Origin: Caldilineaceae bacterium
GTDB taxonomy: Bacteria; Chloroflexota; Anaerolineae; Caldilineales; Caldilineaceae
Assembly: GCA_026645575.1 (NCBI GenBank)
Contig: JAPKMW010000076.1
Span: forward strand, 1-56,179
Reading direction: 5' to 3'
Length of the DNA stretch: 56,179 nucleotides
In this document: piece after piece, positions 7,990-16,054 of the stretch
How the letters are laid out: each line of letters starts with the position of its first letter
Position numbering within the stretch: the first letter of the stretch is position 1
Notes under the pieces: generated by a model
The model's database searches: none
What the model saw: the letters and a program-made list of their open reading frames with translations, nothing else
Told to the model about the DNA's origin: nothing
Program-made: the position numbers and the translations under genes

Positions 7990-8241
7990 GTGCGCTTCAA
8001 AGTCATCAGTACGATCACGAATATCCAGGTGATTGCGAAAGGAACAGGTGTTGATATTCGGCAGCAGTTAAATCGCACCTATGCCGGTGGTCGTAAAGTC
8101 AATTGGCGTAAGCTAAAAGGCATTGCGACTGTCGAATATGACAACGGCGAACGATGGGAGGTCGAGTTGCACTGGTTCGAAGCGCATGGGATCGGTCGTC
8201 GCGATGAAAAGGATAAGCATAAATTGAGGAAATTGTCATGA
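7990..8241 (+). CDS. Small basic protein of unknown function, first gene of a two-gene module
   Basis: The start is GTG at 7990, giving 83 residues. The sequence is basic and includes NRTYAGGRKVNWRKLKG, then VEYDNGERWEVELHWFEAHG and a charged, Lys/Arg-rich C-terminus. I know similar short proteins only as hypothetical ones; no domain name can be given with confidence. The stop overlaps the start of the next gene in an ATGA arrangement (8238-8241), so the pair is translationally coupled. Size, charge, coupling and position among toxin-antitoxin modules make a toxin or a nucleic-acid-binding partner plausible, without direct evidence. Confidence 0.75.
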   Translation: MRFKVISTITNIQVIAKGTGVDIRQQLNRTYAGGRKVNWRKLKGIATVEYDNGERWEVELHWFEAHGIGRRDEKDKHKLRKLS

Positions 8242-8603
8242 GTTACGTGCGTTGTGTACAAAATAAAGCATATATTCAATTTGGCGATGAACCATTGCGC
8301 GAAGAGCCATTAGCGAGTCTAACCGTCGGTTACATCTACAAAGCGCTGCCCCCAACCCCAGATGAGCAACGATTAGGCGAAGTGCGCGTCATTGACAACG
8401 AGGGCGAAGATTATCTCTATCCGGTAGATTATTTTGAACCTGTCACCCCCAATGAATCACAGGAGAGCAGCGAGACCGCTACCGTCCATCTTGATCCTAT
8501 CACCAAAGGCATTCTGCGCGCCGAAGCCATTGCGGCGAAGAAATCGGTGAGCGCCTTGTTGCGGACTTGGATTGATGAACGCTTAGATTTACCAACGCCA
8601 TAG
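8238..8603 (+). CDS. Small protein with RHH-like C-terminal tail, candidate antitoxin
   Basis: This 121-residue protein has two parts. Residues 1-75 form a beta-rich domain (EEPLASLTVGYIYKALPPTP, then VRVIDNEGEDYLYP). Residues about 85-118 (ITKGILRAEAIAAKKSVSAL, then LRTWIDERLDL) look like the tail of CopG/Arc-type ribbon-helix-helix proteins that fix antitoxin dimers to DNA. The start overlaps the upstream gene by four bases. A second version of the protein is encoded at 11661-11963 and a tail-only fragment at 8681-8843, so this family has been copied three times in 4 kb. An antitoxin or repressor role is the best guess, based on architecture and neighbours. Confidence 0.78.
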   Translation: MSYVRCVQNKAYIQFGDEPLREEPLASLTVGYIYKALPPTPDEQRLGEVRVIDNEGEDYLYPVDYFEPVTPNESQESSETATVHLDPITKGILRAEAIAAKKSVSALLRTWIDERLDLPTP

Positions 8604-8680
8604 CAAGCCCGCTTTGCCGTTAGACAACCACTATCGCTGCCGTAGCACAGGTCTAATCCGTGAAGTCGAAGTTGCGGGTG

Positions 8681-8843
8681 CAATGGGAATCTTCATGATG
8701 CGGCAGCAACCGCGACCCTGACCGCTCATCTTCCGCCGCTGTTGTGCGATATTTTACAAGCAGAAGCATTGGCAAACGGGAAGTCGCTCAGTGCGCTACT
8801 ACGCGAATGGATCGAAGAGCGGTTAGATTTAGCCACTGCCTGA
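8681..8843 (+). pseudogene. Tail fragment of an RHH-like gene
   Basis: The codons match the last 50 or so codons of the gene at 11661-11963 (ILQAEALANGKSLSALLREW), with mostly silent differences, and end at TGA 8841-8843. The frame has a stop just upstream and no start codon, so this is an incomplete copy produced by the duplication that made the repeat at 8681-8998. Confidence 0.75.
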
Positions 8844-8998
8844 GTTCAACGTTGTTGACGACAGGGTGACAGGGTGAACATCACCTTGTCACCCTGTCAC
8901 CCCTTCATCTTTACCCCACCCGCAGCGGCAACTTCGGCAGGGTGCGACTGGCCGCGTCGCCACATCTGGCTTGAGGATGGGATGTTCGGCCAGCAAGC
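8681..8998. repeat. Left direct repeat of the 3.1-kb cassette
   Basis: These 318 bases align with 11801-12112. They contain the RHH-like gene tail, the GACAGGGT hairpin and, on the minus strand at about 8905-8998, a degraded copy of the tricorn gene's 3' end (AEHPILKPDVATRP in translation). The real tricorn gene ends at the right copy, so this left copy is the derived one. Confidence 0.85.
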
Positions 8999-9072
8999 AC
9001 TGTCGCACGCAACCGCGATTTGGGCAAAGGGATTCATCCGTATAGGAACAAGAGTAGCAAGGAGGTCCGAAA

Positions 9073-9900
9073 ATGAAAGATCTGTTCTCATTGGAGGGTA
9101 AAATCGCACTGGTAACCGGTGGTTCGGTTGGGATTGGGGCAATGATCGCCGAGGGCTTTGTCAATTTTGGCGCCAAGGTGTACCTCGTTGCGCGCCACGA
9201 AGAGGCCCTGCACAAGAAACAGGCGGAACTGCGGAAAATCGGTCCTTGCGAGTATATTGCGGCGGATGTCAGTTCAGCCGCCGGGATCAAGGAGCTGGCC
9301 AAGCGCTATGGCGAACGGGAGCAATCACTCGATATTCTGGTCAACAACGCCGGCATCAGCGACGGTCGTCGGGAGATCGAGGCGGTTACCGAGGAAAGAT
9401 GGGATGCGGTGATCGATCTCAATCTCAAAGCCATCTTCTTTCTGATCCAGGCGTTTCTGCCTTTCCTACGGGTGGGGGCTTCGCCTGAAACCCCGCGCAA
9501 TGTCATCAATATCGCTTCGATTGATGGCTGTGGCAAGCTCAACCCTTTTTACAACTATGCCTACGGCGCCAGCAAAGCCGGCCTCATCCAGTTGGGTCGG
9601 CACTTGGGGGACAGCTTAGCCTGGGAGGGGATTCAGATCAATACGATTTCCCCTGGTGACTTCCCTACCGATTTGAATACGACGGCGCGAGATCACACCG
9701 ACGCGATGAAACAGGTCATTCCGGCCAAGCGGATCGGCGAGAAGGAGAATATCGCCGGGGCGGCCATCTTTCTCGCGTCGCGCGCAGGGAACTTCAATGT
9801 CGGATCCAATCTTGTTGTGGACGGCGGGGAGAGCGTGCGCGGCATCCAGCGGGACTTTTACGCCAAGATTTGGCCCGATATGGTTCGGCTAGACAGGTAG
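9073..9900 (+). CDS. Short-chain dehydrogenase/reductase (classical SDR)
   Basis: A 275-residue Rossmann-fold oxidoreductase. The cofactor loop TGGSVGIG is at 15-22, NNAG at 91-94 and the catalytic Tyr and Lys at 164 and 168 in YGASK, with the Ser of INIASIDG near 149. Arg41 after the second strand suggests NADP preference. The C-terminus has the usual VDGGES turn. A very good Shine-Dalgarno (AAGGAGG, 9059-9065) precedes ATG 9073. The substrate cannot be read from the sequence; the 3-oxoacyl-ACP reductase or gluconate 5-dehydrogenase style is closest. It is the first gene of a cassette between long direct repeats and is followed 29 bases later by a P-loop kinase. Confidence 0.9.
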   Translation: MKDLFSLEGKIALVTGGSVGIGAMIAEGFVNFGAKVYLVARHEEALHKKQAELRKIGPCEYIAADVSSAAGIKELAKRYGEREQSLDILVNNAGISDGRREIEAVTEERWDAVIDLNLKAIFFLIQAFLPFLRVGASPETPRNVINIASIDGCGKLNPFYNYAYGASKAGLIQLGRHLGDSLAWEGIQINTISPGDFPTDLNTTARDHTDAMKQVIPAKRIGEKENIAGAAIFLASRAGNFNVGSNLVVDGGESVRGIQRDFYAKIWPDMVRLDR

Positions 9901-9929
9901 ATGATTCTTGAACTTCCTGGAGGCTTCCT

Positions 9930-10451
9930 GTGACTAGGCCCAAGCTCTATCTCATTTGTGGTTTGCCCGGCGCCGGCAAGACCACGCGTGCCATTGCGAT
10001 CGCCAAAGCGACGGGTGCAGTGCGCTTGTGCCCGGACGAATGGTTGGTGGCCATGGGGATCAGCCTGGTGGATTACCCCATTCGTTTTCGACTACAGGAT
10101 CATATGATCCAGCATGGCGAAATCCTACTTCACGCAGGCGTGTCGGTTATCGTCGAGTTCGGGTCATGGTCGCGTGGCGAACGCGAAAGCATCCGGCAGA
10201 TCGCCGTGCAGACGGCTGCGACAACGGAACTGCACTTCGTCGACGCACCGCTGCCGGAGTTGGCACGCCGAGTACGGGAACGCGGTGGCCCAGATGCGCA
10301 GCGCCTGCTGGAGGAGGTGCTGCTGAAGTTTCCGGAAAAGTTCGAACGGCCCACCGCCGATGAGACCGCACTGTATGATCGCTATTTCGGTCCCGACGAC
10401 CGCTTACCAGCCGACCGCTTCACACAAGATTCTAGCGATTTCAGGAGGTGA
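9930..10451 (+). CDS. P-loop ATP-binding kinase-like protein (AAA_33 / zeta-like)
   Basis: The start is GTG at 9930, 29 bases after the dehydrogenase. The 173 residues begin with a strand and Walker A (LICGLPGAGKTTRA, residues 8-21), then a CPDEWL motif at about 34-39 where zeta-toxin-like and small-molecule kinases place the catalytic Asp. A VIVEFGSWSRGER segment near 75-87 corresponds to the Walker B/substrate region. Such proteins phosphorylate small molecules such as antibiotics, nucleosides or sugar nucleotides, and this size is typical of stand-alone kinases rather than full zeta toxins. The substrate is unknown. GC content matches the dehydrogenase but not the AT-rich hydrolase that follows. 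Confidence 0.82.
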   Translation: MTRPKLYLICGLPGAGKTTRAIAIAKATGAVRLCPDEWLVAMGISLVDYPIRFRLQDHMIQHGEILLHAGVSVIVEFGSWSRGERESIRQIAVQTAATTELHFVDAPLPELARRVRERGGPDAQRLLEEVLLKFPEKFERPTADETALYDRYFGPDDRLPADRFTQDSSDFRR

Positions 10452-10520
10452 GTTCGCGGCTTTGCCCGTTTTGCCGCCGTAGATCGCTTATGTCGTTAGC
10501 GCGACCGAGGAGTATCCAAT

Positions 10521-11552
10521 ATGAGCTTCATGCTAATAGTATTGGTAATTTTCATCAGCATCATTGCAGTTATTTTTTATTCAGGGCCTCGGCTTGAAGA
10601 TGAAACCCTACGAATAATTGATGAGACAGTAAACGAAGAATTACCGGAGCTAATCAAAGGAAAAACTGGGTTTGTCTTATCCAATAATGTCAAAATTTGG
10701 TATGAGTTACTATCGCCTACAACACCCGCAAAAGGGGTGATCTGTTTATTAATGTCAAACGCTGCCGATGCATTACAGTGGCCCCCTTCCTTTATAAATC
10801 GATTGACATCAGCAGGATTTGAAGTGCTTCGCTTCGATTATAGAGGGACTGGAGCGTCGGATTGGATGGTTGATTGGAGTAAAAAAAATGCGTATTCACT
10901 CCATGATATGGCTATGGATGTTAAATCAATCATCGATGCGTTAGATATTTCGCGTGTCCACCTTTTTGGGTTTTCCCTTGGCGGAATGATTGCACAAGAA
11001 TTCACCATAAACTACCCAGATCGGGTTTTGTCGCTCACCTTGTTGATGACAACTGGTGATGCTACGGATTCCACGATGAAAGTATTTTCTATGAAGTATC
11101 TTATCCGTTCATTGATTAGATCCATTCCAATCATGCGGTATCGAATCATTGGTGGAGAACGGAATTTAATCATCGAGCGAATCCTAAAAATGAAATTAGT
11201 ACTCGACGATCATAGTTTTGATGTTAAGGAGACAGCTCAGCAAGTATTGTATGATGTAAGGAAGAGAAGAGGCATTAACCTAAAAGCAGTCTTTCAACAT
11301 TTTAGAGCCGTCGCCATATCAGGTTCGCGCTATGATAAATTAAAGCGTCTAACCTTGCCTACACTTGTAATTCATGGGACAAATGATGAAATCTTTCCGT
11401 TAGAACATGGGAAAAAATTGGTTGAGTTAATCCCCAATGCCAAGTTTATCTGGCTAGATGGTGTTGGACATATGTTCCCAATCCCAAATATGGATACGAT
11501 TATAACAAAAGTTATTGAACACATGAGCGCTCCAACAACTGCTTCAACCTGA
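10521..11552 (+). CDS. Alpha/beta hydrolase with N-terminal membrane anchor
   Basis: The first 20 residues form one hydrophobic helix, probably an anchor rather than a cleaved signal. The hydrolase fold follows: FDYRGTGASDW at 105-115, the nucleophile elbow GFSLGG with Ser152, an acid in HGTNDEIFP near 292-300 and the His in GVGHMFP near 323. The family cleaves esters or related bonds; no substrate can be named. A good Shine-Dalgarno (CGAGGAG) precedes ATG 10521. The coding sequence is clearly more AT-rich than its neighbours on both sides, so it probably has its own foreign origin inside the cassette. Confidence 0.88.
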   Translation: MSFMLIVLVIFISIIAVIFYSGPRLEDETLRIIDETVNEELPELIKGKTGFVLSNNVKIWYELLSPTTPAKGVICLLMSNAADALQWPPSFINRLTSAGFEVLRFDYRGTGASDWMVDWSKKNAYSLHDMAMDVKSIIDALDISRVHLFGFSLGGMIAQEFTINYPDRVLSLTLLMTTGDATDSTMKVFSMKYLIRSLIRSIPIMRYRIIGGERNLIIERILKMKLVLDDHSFDVKETAQQVLYDVRKRRGINLKAVFQHFRAVAISGSRYDKLKRLTLPTLVIHGTNDEIFPLEHGKKLVELIPNAKFIWLDGVGHMFPIPNMDTIITKVIEHMSAPTTAST

Positions 11553-11660
11553 CAGCGCGACTGGCTCAGTTCATGCTGTTGGCTATCGCTCACATACGCA
11601 CAGACCGAGCCAATTTTATGTGCTGCAGGTTAAGCAAATGTTGGGCCACCACGCATCATT

Positions 11661-11963
11661 TTGGTAAGCCTTACCGTTGGCAAGCTTTACAAAGCTGTTG
11701 CCACGACGCCGGCAGAACGTGCGCGCGGGTTTGTTCGCGTAATTGATAATAGTGGAGAGGATTATCTTTATCCAACCACGCGTTTCGAGCCGGTTGTTGT
11801 CAATGGGAATCTTCATGATGTAGCAGCCACGGCAACCCTAACGGCCCATGTTCCGCCGCTGTTGCGCGATATTTTGCAAGCAGAAGCATTGGCAAACGGG
11901 AAGTCGCTTAGTGCGCTACTACGGGAATGGATCGAAGAGCGATTAGATTTAGCCACTGCCTAA
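11661..11963 (+). CDS. Small protein with RHH-like tail, N-terminally shortened
   Basis: The 100-residue frame starts at TTG 11661 and aligns with the second gene of the 7990-8603 module from its SLTVG motif onward: VSLTVGKLYKAVATTPAERA, VRVIDNSGEDYLYP, then the tail LRDILQAEALANGKSLSALL. The first 28 or so residues of the relative are missing and no good start or Shine-Dalgarno is present, so it may be a 5'-truncated relic, although the rest of the frame is intact. The small basic partner gene is also absent here. Its last 163 bases are repeated at 8681-8843. Confidence 0.6.
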   Translation: MVSLTVGKLYKAVATTPAERARGFVRVIDNSGEDYLYPTTRFEPVVVNGNLHDVAATATLTAHVPPLLRDILQAEALANGKSLSALLREWIEERLDLATA

Positions 11964-12112
11964 GTTCAACGTTGTTAATGACAGGGTGACAGGGTGAACA
12001 TCACCTTGTCACCCTGTCACCCTGTCATCCAACGCGCGGCGGCAACTTCGGCAGGGCGCGACTGGGCCGCGTCGCCACATCCGGCTTGACAATGGGATGT
12101 TCGGCCAGCAGG
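11801..12112. repeat. Right direct repeat of the 3.1-kb cassette
   Basis: This is the partner of 8681-8998, offset by about 3120 bases and without indels for the first 220 bases. It contains the RHH-like gene tail and the true 3' end of the tricorn gene. Confidence 0.85.
11979..12027. terminator. Octamer-repeat hairpin between convergent genes
   Basis: Two GACAGGGT octamers face ACCCTGTC octamers across a short loop, forming a long stem between the RHH-like gene and tricorn. There is no T-run, so termination is inferred from position. A copy lies at about 8860-8903. Confidence 0.5.
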
Positions 12113-15100
12113 CGCAGAATCTCGCTAATGGCTCGTTCCAGTTGCGGGTCGCGACCGGCGCGGTAATCCTGCGGCGTAATGTCCACCTCGATGTCCGGCT
12201 CGGTGCCGTAATTTTCAATATTCCAACCCACATCGCTAAACCAGAAGCTGTATTCCGGCTGCGTTGTCACCGTACCGTCGACCAGAGCGTGATGGGGCGA
12301 AATGCCAACGACGCCGCCCCATGTGCGCTTGCCGATCAACGGCCCCAGCTTCATCAACTTAAAGCTGTGACAGAAGATGTCGCCATCACTGCCGGCATGT
12401 TCGTTGGTGATCGCCACCAGCGGCCCCGCCAACGAATCCGCCGGGTAGGCCGACAAACCACCCCAGCGCGAGAGATCATAGCCGAGGCGACGCCGCGCCA
12501 ATTTTTCCAACAACAACTGGCTGACGTGACCACCGGCGTTGTAACGGACATCAATGACCAGGGCGTCCCGCTCCACTTCGGATAAGTAGCCCCGGTGGAA
12601 TTCGGCATAGCCACTCACCCCCATGTCGGGAATGTGAACATAGCCCACCCGTCCGTCGGTCGCTTCATGGACGCGGCGGCGGTTCGCTTCGATCCAGGCG
12701 CGATAGCGGGCCGGCATCTCATTTTCAATCGTCATCACCACGGTGGAACGGAACTGCTCTTTGGGCGGAACACGCTTTGGGGGCGCGGTGTCGCTCTGTT
12801 CGTCCACGATTGAGGCTGTTGCTTCCCCGTCGGCGGTTGGTTCCGTTGCCACTAGCGCTTCGACGGGCGTTTCCCCTGTGGTTTTGGTTGCGTCTTCCTC
12901 TTTCGTTGGCGGCGCAGGAGCAGGCCGCGGCGCCAGGGTCAGCAAAATCTCCTGACCCGCCTGGTTGACCAACAGATGGGCCGGGCTGGTCTGTTCATCC
13001 AGCCGTTGTCCATTGATCGCCAGCAGCAGATCGCCGGGGCGCACATCAACGCCAGGTGCCGCCAAGGGTGATGTATTCTTGGTGTCCCACGGGTCGCCCA
13101 CCACCAACTCACCGACGCGATAACCGCCAGCCTCGGCATCCCAGGTGAAGCTGGCGCCGAGAAAGCCCTGGTTGAAGTAGGGGCGCGGGCGGTAGTCGCC
13201 GCCATATTCGTAGGCGTGGCTGGTGCCAAGCTCGCCCTGCATCTCCCACATGAGATCGCTAAATTCGCTGCGCGTGCTGACCCGATGGATGATCGGGAAG
13301 TAGCGCTGGTAGATCATTTGCCAATCCACTTCCGACATATCCTCGGTCCAGAAGTGGTCGCGCTGGAGGCGCCACGCTTCGCGGAACATCTGCTCCCACT
13401 CGCTCTGCGGATCGATGGAGACTTTGATGCGATAGAGGTCGATCCAGCCCGTGCGGCGGTAGGCGCCCGTTTCGCTCACCGGCTTCTCGCCGGCGGGAAT
13501 GACGCGCAGACGGCGGCGGCTGGTATAAAGCAGCTTTTTGCGATTCTCGGCCAGTTGGAACCAGGTCACATCGTCGGCAATCGCCTCGCTCTTGTATTCC
13601 TTGAAGTTGTACATGCGCAACGCACCGCTCTCGGTCTCTTCATCATCCCACTCTTGCCCATTGTCCAACGAGCCGTGAATGGGGAAGACGGTAAAGATCG
13701 CCTTGTTGGGAACGCCGGCAATCTGCCCGTAGCGCCCATCCGGCACCGGGAAGGGGAGGACGCGCCGCTCAATGCCATCCAGGTCGATCAGCATGGGGTT
13801 GATCTTCGGTTTGGCGGGGTCGCCTTTGCTCTGCTTCCCCTTCTCCCCCTTTTTCTTTTCGCCGCTCTCTTTCTTCTCGGCTAGTTGGGGAATCAAGGCA
13901 TCAGGCGCCATTTCGCGTCTCCGGGTAATGACGGCGAAGGGGTGATGGCGTGTGCGCTGACGATGGCTTGCGATTACGCCATCGTCAGCCATTTCGTCAT
14001 CCGCGTCACCCTCATCCTCTACATCATCGTCCGCGTCCTCATCACCTTCACCTGCCGAACCGGCGTCCTCTTCCTCATCACCGGCCCCCTCGTTGGCTGT
14101 CGCTTCCTCTTCCTCGTCATCCTCATCCAGTTCAGGCTGGGGAATAAAGGGGTTGGGCAAGTCGGCGCGCAAGGTGAGCAGATAGGGGCGCATCCCCCAG
14201 GGAAAGCCCAGGTCGAGGTGCAGCCCGTCATAGACCGGGTTAAATTCGCGCTGACTCAGGAAGTAGAGAAAGTTCCCGCCCGGATCAAAGGAGGGGTTGA
14301 AATCATGCAAAATGGGGCGCGTCACCGTAAAGATGGCGCTTTGCCCGACGCCTTCGTCTGTAGCGTTGGGATCCGCCAGCCGATAGAGCCGAATCGCCGT
14401 TGTCTTATCGGTTGCACCATAGCCATAGGCCAGCCACCGACCATCAGGCGACCAATCAAAGCCGGCAATTGGTCGGTTGGGGCTGCGATCCACCACCGTC
14501 AGTTCGCTCGTCTGCAAATTGACCAGCAGCAACTCGTGGCGGTGGTTGGTGAGCGCCAGCAGATCCTGCACCGGTGACATCTTCAGGCTGATCGGGCGGC
14601 CAATGTCCAGATTTTCCAGGCGACGCGGTTGCCCTTGCGGGTCGAGGGGGTGAAGTTCGATCACCTCTTCCCCCGGCTCATCGCTGATCAAGAGCAGATG
14701 CTCTTTATCCGTCGTCCACTCCGGTAGCCGGTAGCGCACACCCGTGCGCTTGCCATATTGCAACACTGGCCCTTCATGGTTGAAAAAGGCAAAGGCTTTG
14801 CCGCGCGTAGTGAGCGCCATCGCTTTGCCTGATGGGTGGAGGCGAACACTATCCCAGTAGCGCATGGCGTCGGCAAAGCGACGATTGCGTTGGACGCGTG
14901 GACTGTGGTAGGCGACCGAGATCTTTTCAGAACGATCGGTGCTAATCGTATAGCAATAGAGTTCACCACCGGCATGGTAGACAATCGACGCACCATCGGT
15001 GGTGGGATTACGCACATAAAAATCTTCGTGATCGGTGTGCCGTCGCAAACCGGAACCATCCACGGCGCAACTGTAGAGATTGCCGATGCCTTCATGGTCG

Positions 15101-15741
15101 CTGATAAAGAAGATGCGCTCCTGCGTGGCCCCATCGACGCCGGTCACCGTCAACCACATGGGCGCGGCAATGTTGCCCTTCACCCCATCGAGAAAGCGGC
15201 TGAAGCTGCCCTTCCCCTGGCTGTCGATCCAGAGGTGGCCAGTGGTGCCGCCCCGGTAGCGCTTCCAATAGGCCGGGTCTTGCGTGTTGCGCCCGATGAC
15301 CACCTGCCCTTGCGGGCCAAAGGTCACCGTGCGTGCCGGTCCGTAAGGCAGCGCTTCAATCGCACCGTTGACACTGGTGTACGCAATGGCGTAGAGACCA
15401 TATTCGTTCGGCGCAATCTGGCCGTAGTTGCTGCTAAAGAGAATCTGCTGTCCATCGCGCGTCCAGCCGACCACACGGCAACTGCTGTTTAGATAGGTCA
15501 GGCGACGGGCGCTGCCCCCCGCCGCCGGCATCACATAAACCTCGGCGTTGCCCTCTTCGCGCCCGACAAAGGCCAACCAGGCGCCGTCGGGCGCGAGAAC
15601 AGGGTGGGTCACTTCGCCCACATTGCTGGTGAGCCGTCGCGCCGCGCCGCCGTGGCGCGTCACCTGCCAGAGATCATCTTCACAAACAAAAATCACATTA
15701 TCACGATAAATCGTCGGGTAACGATAATAACCTTCGGTCAT
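12025..15741 (-). CDS. tri: Tricorn protease homologue (S41 family)
   Basis: A 1238-residue product, slightly longer than archaeal tricorn. The N-terminal half has WD40-like beta-propeller repeats (TSNVGEVTHPVLAPDGAWLA and similar). The catalytic half has the GTSHAYEYGG loop, equivalent to the His region of tricorn, a PDZ domain (VDVRPGDLLLAINGQRLDEQ), and the S41 core with the nucleophile in AGSDGD (Ser near 1118) and the Glu region NIENYGTEPD. Tricorn is a cytosolic oligomeric peptidase that trims proteasome or protease products; no signal peptide is present. Two acidic or proline-rich low-complexity inserts are unusual: one between the propellers (about residues 530-590) and one after the PDZ domain. 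The 3' end is duplicated at 8905-8998. Confidence 0.93.
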   Translation of the reverse strand: MTEGYYRYPTIYRDNVIFVCEDDLWQVTRHGGAARRLTSNVGEVTHPVLAPDGAWLAFVGREEGNAEVYVMPAAGGSARRLTYLNSSCRVVGWTRDGQQILFSSNYGQIAPNEYGLYAIAYTSVNGAIEALPYGPARTVTFGPQGQVVIGRNTQDPAYWKRYRGGTTGHLWIDSQGKGSFSRFLDGVKGNIAAPMWLTVTGVDGATQERIFFISDHEGIGNLYSCAVDGSGLRRHTDHEDFYVRNPTTDGASIVYHAGGELYCYTISTDRSEKISVAYHSPRVQRNRRFADAMRYWDSVRLHPSGKAMALTTRGKAFAFFNHEGPVLQYGKRTGVRYRLPEWTTDKEHLLLISDEPGEEVIELHPLDPQGQPRRLENLDIGRPISLKMSPVQDLLALTNHRHELLLVNLQTSELTVVDRSPNRPIAGFDWSPDGRWLAYGYGATDKTTAIRLYRLADPNATDEGVGQSAIFTVTRPILHDFNPSFDPGGNFLYFLSQREFNPVYDGLHLDLGFPWGMRPYLLTLRADLPNPFIPQPELDEDDEEEEATANEGAGDEEEDAGSAGEGDEDADDDVEDEGDADDEMADDGVIASHRQRTRHHPFAVITRRREMAPDALIPQLAEKKESGEKKKGEKGKQSKGDPAKPKINPMLIDLDGIERRVLPFPVPDGRYGQIAGVPNKAIFTVFPIHGSLDNGQEWDDEETESGALRMYNFKEYKSEAIADDVTWFQLAENRKKLLYTSRRRLRVIPAGEKPVSETGAYRRTGWIDLYRIKVSIDPQSEWEQMFREAWRLQRDHFWTEDMSEVDWQMIYQRYFPIIHRVSTRSEFSDLMWEMQGELGTSHAYEYGGDYRPRPYFNQGFLGASFTWDAEAGGYRVGELVVGDPWDTKNTSPLAAPGVDVRPGDLLLAINGQRLDEQTSPAHLLVNQAGQEILLTLAPRPAPAPPTKEEDATKTTGETPVEALVATEPTADGEATASIVDEQSDTAPPKRVPPKEQFRSTVVMTIENEMPARYRAWIEANRRRVHEATDGRVGYVHIPDMGVSGYAEFHRGYLSEVERDALVIDVRYNAGGHVSQLLLEKLARRRLGYDLSRWGGLSAYPADSLAGPLVAITNEHAGSDGDIFCHSFKLMKLGPLIGKRTWGGVVGISPHHALVDGTVTTQPEYSFWFSDVGWNIENYGTEPDIEVDITPQDYRAGRDPQLERAISEILRLLAEHPIVKPDVATRPSRALPKLPPRVG

Positions 15742-15773
15742 GCCGTTAACTTTGTCCTCAATTCCATTTGGGT

Positions 15774-15851
15774 GTAGACAGGTAAACAGGTAGACAGGTA
15801 GACAGGTAAATCCAACTCGTTTACCTGTCTACCTGTTTACCTGTTTACCTG
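15774..15851. repeat. AGACAGGT octamer inverted repeat
   Basis: Four tandem octamers of AGACAGGT or AAACAGGT type face four of the complementary sense (ACCTGTCT/ACCTGTTT) around a short loop, upstream of the tricorn gene. The structure is a long stem, and no gene overlaps it. Confidence 0.75.
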
Positions 15852-16054
15852 CATTTTCTGCGCTAAGTATACCCGCAATTGGCAAAAAAGTGTTAAAACC
15901 GATCCGTCTAGCTGGCTATACGATGGGTAATGCAACTAACAACAAATGACACAGCGAAAGATCCTAAGTTAGGAAGTTGATCAGAACGGGCAGGCCATGT
16001 ATACTGGCGGTAATGCAGAGATTCGCCATACATTTCTTCTTTACCCGACACTTC

